Source of the DNA: Pseudomonas sp. Irchel 3E20
Lineage (GTDB): Bacteria > Pseudomonadota > Gammaproteobacteria > Pseudomonadales > Pseudomonadaceae
Length of the DNA: 64,000 nucleotides
Direction of reading: 5' to 3'
Assembly (NCBI RefSeq): GCF_900187645.1
Contig: NZ_FYEE01000012.1
Location: 1-64,000, forward strand
In this document: positions 57,287 to 64,000 of the stretch, in pieces
Position numbering within the stretch: the first letter of the stretch is position 1
How the letters are laid out: each line of letters begins with the position of its first letter
Program-made: the position numbers and the translations under genes
The notes under the pieces: model-generated
What the model saw: the letters and a program-made list of their open reading frames with translations, nothing else
What the model was told of the DNA's origin: nothing
Databases searched by the model: none

Positions 57287-59260
57287 TCAGGGCTCACCCA
57301 TCAGCCATTGCAGCAACAGCGGCGCCTCGGCCAGGGCAGCGGGGGCGGCCTGGGCCTTGGCGCAGCGGTGCAAGGCCTGGCGCTGTGGCTGGCTCCAGTG
57401 CTGCTGGAAGTATTCGGCCAGGGCTACGCAATGCCCCGGGTACAGCAGGCTCAGTTGCCGAGGCGTGCGAGCGAACTCGCGGGCCAACAGGCGTTTTTGC
57501 TGCGGGTTCAGGTCCAGGGCGCCGCTGGCCAGGCTCTGGCCTTGCAGCACAATCGCGTCGCGGCCCAGGCCGGCCGGCTCCTGCAGGTCGGCGCGGGGCA
57601 TGCGCACGATGTACCACGAGGTGTTGGCCAGGCGCCGCGCGGCCAGCGGTGGGGCGGCGAACAGGCAGATTTCGCCATCCCACAACGCGTCGGGCTCGGC
57701 CGCAGGAGGCAGGGTGGGCCGGGGTGTGGCGGCCAGGGCCACGCCGTCGGGATCGAGGCGGATATGCTGGCCATTCACCGTCAGGGTCAGGTGCTCGCTG
57801 CCCTGGACCCGCAGCGACTGGCCCGCCTTGAGGTAGATCTGCCGGGTTTTTTCCGCCAGTTGCTGGCCGTTGAGGTACAGGCCCTTGCGTTGGGCCTCGA
57901 ACGGCGCGCCCGCCAACTGGAACACCACCGGGTAGTCCGGGTCGCCGTTGACAAAACGCACCAGCACTTCGCACCCGGCGGTGGGTAACGGCCCGTAGCC
58001 GGCGGCTTCCTGGCGCACGAGGGGCAACCACAGGCAATGCTGCGGGACCCGCTCGGGGGTCTCGCCCCAGGCCAGGTGCACGGGGATGCGACCCTGGGCG
58101 TCCTGTTCGGCCAGTTGCCCGCGGGCGCCGGGCACGTAGCCGCGCTGGTAACCGTTGACCAGCGGTTTGGGATGGCGCAGCGCGGGCCGGTAAGCGGTGG
58201 CCCAGGGGATAGCCTTGAACTGATTGCCGTAAGGTTCGCTGGCCCATTGATGGCCTGGCATCAGCGCGGTGCCGCCCAGCCGCTCGGTGGCCACCCACCA
58301 GGGCTGGCGGCTGGCCGGGGTGGTGAAACCGGGTTGCCGGCCCTGGTGGTGAACCTCGGTGAGCAGCCACTGGTCGTTGAACCGCGACACCGGGTGGTCC
58401 TCGACCTGCATCAGCGCCCCGCTGCGCAGGTGCGCCTCGCTGCTTTGGCCCACCAGGCATGGCGGCTGGCTGCGCAGGCGTTCCAGGGCGCGGCGGCTGG
58501 TTTGCTGGCGATGGGCTTCGGTGGGCGAGGGGCGCTCCCAGTGGCGGGCGGGCGGGTCGTGGGGCTGATTGGCGGCACCGGCCGGCGTTGCGCTGGGCGT
58601 GTTCGGCCCGCATGGGTTGGGCCTGGGCTGGGCCGGTTGGGCCTGGGCCAGCCAGGCGAGCGCCGGGGCGGCGGGCTCCCGTGGCGGGCACGACAGCGGC
58701 GTCGATAGCGGCACAAAGGCTTCGCTGTCGTCGGCAAACACCAGCACATGGCGCTCTTGCTGGTGCTCGAAGTGGTAGTGGATGCCTTCCTCCTCGCACA
58801 AACGTTGTAGGAAATACAGGTCGCTCTCGTCGTACTGGATACAGAACGCGCGCTTGGGGTACTGGCCGTGGGGCAGTTCGAAGCGGTAGCTGTCGGCCGG
58901 CAAGCGGTGTTCCTGGAGCAACTGCAAGAGCATGCCGGGCACGCTGACATCGTGGAGCACCCGCCGACAGGTACGCTGCGCCAGGGTCGCCAGATGAGGC
59001 GCCAGGCTCAGGTTGCAGTGCCGGCCACAAGGGTGGGCGCGGGTGATGACGCCATGGATGCCGCTGCCGTCCCCCAGGCGCAGGAACGCAGGCTGTTGCA
59101 GCCAGTCATCGAGGGCGCCGGGCGTACCAGGCGCGGCCAGTTCGATGTCGAAGCAATAGGGTTCGTTCAAGGCTTCGCGACCGGTGAAATGCGCGACGGG
59201 CAGGCACAGCGAACGGCCGGCGATCGTCAGAGTGAAGGGGCTTGTGAGGTCGTCGTGCAT
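57287..59260 (-). CDS. Type VI secretion spike protein VgrG with C-terminal extension
   Basis: 657 residues from ATG 59260. N-terminal gp27-like part (FTLTIAGRSLCLPVAHFTGREALNEPYCFDIEL...LQRLCEEEGIHYHFEHQQERHVLVFADDSEAFVPL), then the gp5-like OB core (RGYVPGARGQLAEQDAQGRIPVHLAWGETPERVPQHCLWLPLVRQEAAGYGPLPTAGCEVLVRFVNGDPDYPVV). After a short DUF2345-like stretch (RQIYLKAGQSLRVQGSEHLTLTVNG) an extra 110-residue C-terminus has no known match to me and could hold effector or adaptor function. Orphan: no other T6SS genes are in view. Confidence 0.85.
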   Translation of the reverse strand: MHDDLTSPFTLTIAGRSLCLPVAHFTGREALNEPYCFDIELAAPGTPGALDDWLQQPAFLRLGDGSGIHGVITRAHPCGRHCNLSLAPHLATLAQRTCRRVLHDVSVPGMLLQLLQEHRLPADSYRFELPHGQYPKRAFCIQYDESDLYFLQRLCEEEGIHYHFEHQQERHVLVFADDSEAFVPLSTPLSCPPREPAAPALAWLAQAQPAQPRPNPCGPNTPSATPAGAANQPHDPPARHWERPSPTEAHRQQTSRRALERLRSQPPCLVGQSSEAHLRSGALMQVEDHPVSRFNDQWLLTEVHHQGRQPGFTTPASRQPWWVATERLGGTALMPGHQWASEPYGNQFKAIPWATAYRPALRHPKPLVNGYQRGYVPGARGQLAEQDAQGRIPVHLAWGETPERVPQHCLWLPLVRQEAAGYGPLPTAGCEVLVRFVNGDPDYPVVFQLAGAPFEAQRKGLYLNGQQLAEKTRQIYLKAGQSLRVQGSEHLTLTVNGQHIRLDPDGVALAATPRPTLPPAAEPDALWDGEICLFAAPPLAARRLANTSWYIVRMPRADLQEPAGLGRDAIVLQGQSLASGALDLNPQQKRLLAREFARTPRQLSLLYPGHCVALAEYFQQHWSQPQRQALHRCAKAQAAPAALAEAPLLLQWLMGEP

Positions 59261-59480
59261 GGTCTGCCAGCTCTTGCCTTTAAGGGACGGGGGACAGAGG
59301 TTACGAAACGACGGGGCGCAATGGGGCGTCAAAGCGATTTTTCGGAAACCCCCTACGCAATGGGGTGGACAAGTCGCCCGCCACCTCGACTTTTTGGTCG
59401 ATTGCCGACTTTAGGCCGTATAAACTTGCCGCCATCGTCGGCCAACAGATGTCACGACGCACAGAACGAGAGAGTGAGTA

Positions 59481-60185
59481 ATGGGCGCACAGTGGAAGGT
59501 TAAACACAAAGAAGCGGCAGCCAACGCCAAGGGCAAGATCTTCGGCAAGTTGGTCAAGGAAATCACCATCGCCGCGCGCAACGGCGCGGACGTGACCACC
59601 AACGCACACCTGCGCCTGGTGGTGGAGCAGGCGAAAAAAGCCTCGATGCCCCGCGAAACCCTGGAACGCGCCATCAAGAAAGGGTCTGGCCAATTGGGCG
59701 AGACCGTGCAGTACCACCGCGTCACCTACGAAGGTTTTGCCCCGCACCAAGTGCCGCTGATCGTCGAGTGCGTGACCGACAACATCAACCGCACCGTCGC
59801 CGAAATCCGCGTCGCCTTCCGCAAGGGCCAACTCGGCGCTTCGGGCTCGGTGGCCTGGGATTTCAACCACGTCGGCATGATCGAAGCCGCCCCCGACAGC
59901 CCCGACGCCGACCCGGAAATGGCCGCCATTGAAGCCGGCGCCCAGGATTTCGAGCCGGGTGAAGAGGGCGCCACCCTGTTTTTGACCGAGCCCAGCGACC
60001 TGGACGCGGTGCAAAAAGCCCTGCCCGAATTCGGTTTCACCGTACTGTCGGCCAAGTTGGGCTACCAGCCGAAGAACCCGGTCAGCGGCCTGAGCGAGGC
60101 GCAAATGGCCGAAGTCGAAGCCTTCCTCGAAGGCCTGGACAACCACGACGACGTGCAGGACATGTTCGTCGGCCTGGCCGGCTAA
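59481..60185 (+). CDS. YebC/PmpR-family protein
   Basis: 234 residues (MGAQWKVKHKEAAANAKGKIFGKLVKEITIAARNGADVTTNAHLRLVVEQAKKASMPRETLERAIKKGSG). The KGKIFGKLVKEITIAAR and MPxxxxERAIKKGSG phrases define the YebC/TACO1 family. Members were called regulators (PmpR) and more recently linked to relief of ribosome stalling. The MGAQWKVKHKEA start indicates the shorter YeeN-like paralogue rather than the one beside ruvC. Ends 4 bases into the opposite-strand LRR gene. Confidence 0.9.
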   Translation: MGAQWKVKHKEAAANAKGKIFGKLVKEITIAARNGADVTTNAHLRLVVEQAKKASMPRETLERAIKKGSGQLGETVQYHRVTYEGFAPHQVPLIVECVTDNINRTVAEIRVAFRKGQLGASGSVAWDFNHVGMIEAAPDSPDADPEMAAIEAGAQDFEPGEEGATLFLTEPSDLDAVQKALPEFGFTVLSAKLGYQPKNPVSGLSEAQMAEVEAFLEGLDNHDDVQDMFVGLAG

Positions 60186-61513
60186 GCGCTTGCGGGGGGC
60201 TGAAGCTTCAGCTCCCCCAATTCCCGCTCTATTGCGCTGAAGCCCGGCCGGCCCATGACCTGGGGCTGGCAGCAGCGCTCTTGCAGGCTTTGCAGCTGCT
60301 CCCGGTCCTGGGCACCGAGCCCGCCATCGATACGCTCCAACAATTCCCCCAGCAAAATTCCGAAGGCCCGCACCTCGATGCGTTGCAGCGCGCCCGCCAC
60401 AGGGCTGTGGGCCGGGTCGTAGCCCGCCGCTGCGCCAAAATCCCCCAGCAGGCAATGGCCTTGGGGGTTGAACAGGATGTTGTGGCCATACAGGTCGCCA
60501 TGGTTCAAGCCCTGGCCGTGCAGGTGGGCGGCCACCGAGGCGATGCCCAGGGCGATAGTGAGCGCGACCTCGGCACTCAGGCGCCAGCCTTGCGGGTAGA
60601 CGTCGCGGGTGCAGGAGGCCAGGCTCGGCAACCCGGCCAGGTTGCGGTAGTGCGGGCCGATCAGTTCCATCACCAGGGCCGCGCGGCCTTCGGGGTGGTC
60701 GCTGACCTGGCCGTGCACGCCGATCAGGTTGGGGTGCAGGGCGGCGCGGATGCAGGCGTGCATTTCATGCAGCGGCGAGCCATCGCTGGTCATGCTGCCC
60801 TTGTACAGCTTCACCGCCACGTCTTGCGGCGCCTGCCCCGGCGCTTGCCACGTCGCTTGATGAATCACGCCGCTGGCGCCTTCGCCCAAGGGCTGTTGCA
60901 GGTGCAACTGCGCCCAGGCGATGGCTGGCGCCGGGGCGGCGTGTGTAAGGTCCGCCTCCAGCGGATTGCCGGCATAGGCCAGCCACGCCAGTTTCGGCAA
61001 CGCCAGCAGCCAGTGCGGCAGTTCGCTCAATTGGTTGGCGGCGACGCGGATCAACTCAAGCTGCGGGGCGTTGGCCAGGCTCGCCGGTAACTGGCGTAGG
61101 CGATTGCCCGAAAGCATCAGTTTTTGCAGGTGCGGGCGTTCGCCCAGGGCCTGGGGCAGGTGTTCGATGCGGTTGTCGGTGAGGATCAGCCAGCGCAACC
61201 GGGGCGGCAACGCCTGGGCGCTGACCCGTTCGATCCGGCAGGCCTTGAAGCCCACCATGCTCAACTGCGCGCAGCGGCCCAGGCTTTCGGGCAGTTCGGT
61301 AAAGGCGTTGTCCGAGCAGAACAGCACCTGCAAGCGGTGCAGGCGATGCAGGTCGTCGGGCAGGCTGCGCAACTGGTTGGCGCTGAGGTTGAGCACTTCC
61401 AAAGAGTCCGCCAGGTCGAAGATCTCCCGGGGGAACTCGGTCAGGCCGGCGCTCAGGTCCAGGCGCCGGATGCCGCGAAGTTGGCCGGCGCGCAGTTGTG
61501 CAAGGGTATCCAT
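60182..61513 (-). CDS. Leucine-rich repeat protein fused to a protein-kinase domain
   Basis: 443 residues. Residues 15-185 form about seven LRR units (LEVLNLSANQLRSLPDDL; LRWLILTDNRIEHLPQAL; LQKLMLSGNRLRQLPASL). Residues 200-430 are a protein kinase: Gly loop GEGASGVIHQA, Lys235 in VAVKLYKG, a catalytic loop HGDLYGHNIL (His338, Asp340, Asn345; HGD instead of HRD) and GDFG (Asp358). It could phosphorylate a partner recognised by the LRR. Start ATG 61513. Convergent with the YebC-family gene. Confidence 0.85.
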   Translation of the reverse strand: MDTLAQLRAGQLRGIRRLDLSAGLTEFPREIFDLADSLEVLNLSANQLRSLPDDLHRLHRLQVLFCSDNAFTELPESLGRCAQLSMVGFKACRIERVSAQALPPRLRWLILTDNRIEHLPQALGERPHLQKLMLSGNRLRQLPASLANAPQLELIRVAANQLSELPHWLLALPKLAWLAYAGNPLEADLTHAAPAPAIAWAQLHLQQPLGEGASGVIHQATWQAPGQAPQDVAVKLYKGSMTSDGSPLHEMHACIRAALHPNLIGVHGQVSDHPEGRAALVMELIGPHYRNLAGLPSLASCTRDVYPQGWRLSAEVALTIALGIASVAAHLHGQGLNHGDLYGHNILFNPQGHCLLGDFGAAAGYDPAHSPVAGALQRIEVRAFGILLGELLERIDGGLGAQDREQLQSLQERCCQPQVMGRPGFSAIERELGELKLQPPASA

Positions 61514-61585
61514 GGAAGGGTTCGCAGCTCATTGGAAAAAAGGGCGCCATCATAGCGCCCTGCGCTGGGGCCCGCACGGCGCGGT

Positions 61586-62995
61586 TCAGGAGGTTGCCGG
61601 CGCGGTTTGGCGGATCGGCAGTTCGACGCGGAACGTGGTGCCCTTGCCGACTTCACTGTGCACCGTGATCTCACCGCGATGCTTCTTGATGATCCCGTAC
61701 GACAGGGACAACCCCAGCCCCGTGCCCTGGCCCACCGGTTTGGTGGTGAAGAAGGGGTCGAAGATTTTCGCCAGGTGCTGGGGCGCGATCCCTGCGCCAT
61801 TGTCGGCCACTTGCAGCCACACCGTGTCGCCCTGCACGCCGTTGCTCAGGGTGATGGTGCCCCGTTCGCTGCCCATGGCCTGGGCGGCGTTGACGATCAG
61901 GTTCATCACCACCTGGTTGATTTGCGAGGGCAGGCACTCGACCTCGGGCAACGGCACGTACTGCTTGACCACATCGGCCTTGTACTTGATCTCGGCGGCG
62001 ACGATGTTGAGGGTGGAATCCATGCCCTGTTGCAGGTCCGCCCACTGCCAATGCTGGGTTGAGTCCACGCGGGAGAAGTCCTTGAGGTCCTTGACGATCT
62101 GGCTGACCCGGCCGATGCCGTCCTTCGATTCCTTGATGAGCTGGGGAATGTCTTGCAGCAAAAAGTCCAGCTCCAGGCTTGCGCGTAACTGTTCCAGGCC
62201 CAGGCGCGGCTCACCGGGGGCGAGGGCGGCCTCGGCCTGGCGGTAGGCCTCGAGCATCTGCTGCATTTGGCCGAAGTACGTCCCCAAGGTGCTGAGGTTG
62301 GAGGAAATGAAGCCCACCGGGTTGTTGATTTCGTGGGCGACGCCGGCGGCCAACTGGCCAAGGGAGGCGAGTTTTTCCGATTGCACCAATTGGCTTTCCA
62401 GCAGCATGCGTTCGTCCATCTCGTGTTGCAGGGCCTCGCTGGCCTGCTGGAACGCCTGGGTGCGTTGCGCCACCAGGGCTTCGAGCTGGCTCATTTGCAG
62501 TTGGGCGCGGCGGGTCATTTCCCACTTGGTGGTCAGGGTATTGGCCATTTGCTGGACTTCGATGTTGTCGAAGGGCTTTTTCAGGATCAGCAAGCGGTCG
62601 TGGCCGTTGAGGCGGTCGAGCAACTCGTCCCAGGAATAGTCCGAATACGCGGTGCACACCACCACTTGCAGCAAGGGGTCGTGCTTCCACAACTCTTCAA
62701 TGGTTTGCGCGCCATCCCAGCCATCGGGCATGCGCATGTCGACGAACGCCAGGGCATAGGGCCGCGCCTGGGCGGCAGCGTCGAGCAACTTGCCCAGGCC
62801 TTCCTGGCCGCCATAGGCACACTCGAGTTCATAGACCGTGGCCGGGGCTTTCGGCGCACTGCCGAACAGGGCGCTTTCCAGGTCGTCGAGGTCGGTGCTG
62901 GCGCTGGGGCCGGGGGTGAGGATCTTGCGAAAGTCATCGTGGATGGTCGGGGTGTCGTCGATCAGCAGAATGCGTCGGTTGATGGCAGTGTTCAT
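61586..62995 (-). CDS. Receiver-histidine kinase hybrid protein
   Basis: 469 residues. N-terminal receiver with Asp86 as phospho-acceptor (LAFVDMRMPDGWDG), Lys140 (LILKKPFD) and an unusual extra stretch after residue 28. A helical linker leads to the HisKA box with His221 (GVAHEINNPVGFI) and an ATPase domain (VVMNLIVNAAQAM, VADNGAGI, PVGQGTGLGLSLSYGII). Both halves in one soluble protein suit a two-component relay. The start overlaps the stop of the upstream kinase gene (ATGA), so the two are probably partners. Confidence 0.88.
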   Translation of the reverse strand: MNTAINRRILLIDDTPTIHDDFRKILTPGPSASTDLDDLESALFGSAPKAPATVYELECAYGGQEGLGKLLDAAAQARPYALAFVDMRMPDGWDGAQTIEELWKHDPLLQVVVCTAYSDYSWDELLDRLNGHDRLLILKKPFDNIEVQQMANTLTTKWEMTRRAQLQMSQLEALVAQRTQAFQQASEALQHEMDERMLLESQLVQSEKLASLGQLAAGVAHEINNPVGFISSNLSTLGTYFGQMQQMLEAYRQAEAALAPGEPRLGLEQLRASLELDFLLQDIPQLIKESKDGIGRVSQIVKDLKDFSRVDSTQHWQWADLQQGMDSTLNIVAAEIKYKADVVKQYVPLPEVECLPSQINQVVMNLIVNAAQAMGSERGTITLSNGVQGDTVWLQVADNGAGIAPQHLAKIFDPFFTTKPVGQGTGLGLSLSYGIIKKHRGEITVHSEVGKGTTFRVELPIRQTAPATS

Positions 62996-64000
62996 GCGTT
63001 ACCTTGGGCCACGATCAGAGGAATTTGTAGGGTAAACAGCGCGCCCCGCCCCGGCCCGTCGCTGTGGGCGCTCAAGTGGCCGTTCATTTCCACGGCGGCC
63101 AGGGCGCAGCTGTGCAGGCCAAAGCCGTGGCCATCCTTACGGGTGGTGAAACCATGGACAAAGATGCGCGTCATGTTTTGCGCCGAGATGCCTTCGCCCT
63201 GGTCGCGCACGCTGATGTTGAGGTTGTCGCCGTCGATGACGGCGCTCAGGGTCAGGGTGCGTTCGCGGTCGGTGACGTTGGCCATGGCGTGCTTGGCGTT
63301 GCCGATCAGGTTTATCAGGATCAACAGCAGGCGATGCTTGTCGCCCATGATCCGCGGCACATCGGAAAATTCCTTGAGTACCGTGACGTGGTGTCGGGTG
63401 AGGGCACCGGCGTGCATGCGTAGGGCATCATCGAGCAGTTCGCTGATGGACAGCGCTTGCAGCAGGCTGCTGGTGCCGGCGTAGGACTGCTGGGTGGCGA
63501 CGATGTCCTTGATGTGGTCCACGCTTTTGCTCAGTTGCCCCAGTTCCGCGCTCATGCCTTGCTGCTCCTGGGCGATGGCCAACACCAATTGGTTGAGGTA
63601 GCCGGGCAGCAACATGCCTTTCTCGTCCTCGGTGAGAAAACGGCCCAGGTCGCCTGGGTGTTCATTCATCAGTTGCATGGCCTTGCCCAGGCCCTGGGCC
63701 TTGCTGTGGCGCAACTGACGGCTGACCAGGTCGGCGGAGATGTTCACGCTATTGAGCACGTTACCCACGTTATGCAGCACGTTGGTCGCGATTTCCGCCA
63801 TGCCGGCCTGGCGCGCGGTATCCAGCAGTTCGGTCTGGGTGTCCTTGAGCTCTCGGGTGCGTTCTTCGACCCGGCGTTCGAGTTCGTCGTTGGCGGCCAG
63901 CAAGGCGCGGTTCATCTGGTTGATCTGGGCAAAGCTGCGCATCAGGCGCACGGCCAGCCAAATCAGCAGCAGCACCAGCAGGGCGGAAAACACCACCAGG
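62992..64000 (-). CDS. Sensor histidine kinase, N-terminus cut by the window end
   Basis: The open frame runs off the right edge. The visible part starts inside a membrane segment (FSALLVLLLIWLAVRLM), continues with a coiled linker (EERTRELKDTQTELLDTARQAGMAEIATNVLHNVGNVLNS, a His-Asn variant of the HisKA box), and ends with an ATPase domain (LLILINLIGNAKHAM, VRDQGEGI, DGHGFGLHSCALAAVEMNG). It is probably a membrane-bound sensor feeding the receiver-kinase encoded next. Confidence 0.85.
   Translation of the reverse strand, partial: LVVFSALLVLLLIWLAVRLMRSFAQINQMNRALLAANDELERRVEERTRELKDTQTELLDTARQAGMAEIATNVLHNVGNVLNSVNISADLVSRQLRHSKAQGLGKAMQLMNEHPGDLGRFLTEDEKGMLLPGYLNQLVLAIAQEQQGMSAELGQLSKSVDHIKDIVATQQSYAGTSSLLQALSISELLDDALRMHAGALTRHHVTVLKEFSDVPRIMGDKHRLLLILINLIGNAKHAMANVTDRERTLTLSAVIDGDNLNISVRDQGEGISAQNMTRIFVHGFTTRKDGHGFGLHSCALAAVEMNGHLSAHSDGPGRGALFTLQIPLIVAQGNA

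Overview
The window comes from a Pseudomonas chromosome, most likely of the P. fluorescens group. The evidence is the gene order tig-clpP-clpX-lon-hupB-ppiD, the products that read like Pseudomonas proteins, the GC-rich codon use, and the Pseudomonas-type fadH, phnWX and LRR-kinase neighbourhoods. It splits into two parts: a prophage (1 to about 32.9 kb, left end outside the window) and host chromosome (about 32.9 to 64 kb).

Prophage. The early region has lambda-type logic. A cI/C2-like repressor (3382-4038, minus) with a RecA-type autocleavage site faces a Cro-like gene (4137). Three related operators lie between them, and a fourth lies on a strong leftward promoter (3274-3302). The leftward transcript starts with a long, hairpin-rich untranslated leader and then reads many small, partly overlapping genes. 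The last one visible, cut by the window edge, may be a recombination protein. The rightward operon encodes an O-like initiator with an internal iteron origin, a DnaC-like loader, NinX/NinB/NinG-type genes and a Q-type antiterminator. Q is followed by a possible late promoter and two terminators. The late genes run holin, SAR endolysin, Rz/Rz1 spanins, terminase, portal, Bordetella-phage-BPP-1-like head genes, T7-like tail tube proteins, ejection proteins, and a tailspike ending in an SGNH esterase. A second, free-standing copy of that esterase closes the prophage. A fragment identical in form to a tRNA 3' end (32866-32889), followed by a tRNA-operon-like terminator, marks the right attachment site. 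This fits integration into a tRNA gene, probably tRNA-Leu, upstream of tig.

Host part 1 (33.3-41.9 kb) is the protein quality-control block: trigger factor, ClpP, ClpX, Lon with a sigma-32-like promoter, HU-beta with its own sigma-70-like promoter, and the periplasmic chaperone PpiD. A LysR gene remnant and a DUF2242-type lipoprotein follow.

Host part 2 (43.3-50.3 kb) holds an AraC regulator, a nitrilase-like membrane protein lacking the catalytic cysteine, 2,4-dienoyl-CoA reductase (fadH), an ACC-deaminase-like PLP enzyme, cytochrome b561 and an unrecognised acidic protein.

Host part 3 (50.3-57.3 kb) is an aminoethylphosphonate catabolism island: phnX, phnW, two LysR regulators, an organophosphate-antiporter-type MFS transporter and a FAD amine oxidoreductase.

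Host part 4 (57.3-64 kb) has an orphan VgrG with an extra C-terminal region, a YebC-family protein, a leucine-rich-repeat/protein-kinase fusion, and two overlapping sensor-kinase genes, the last truncated by the window end.
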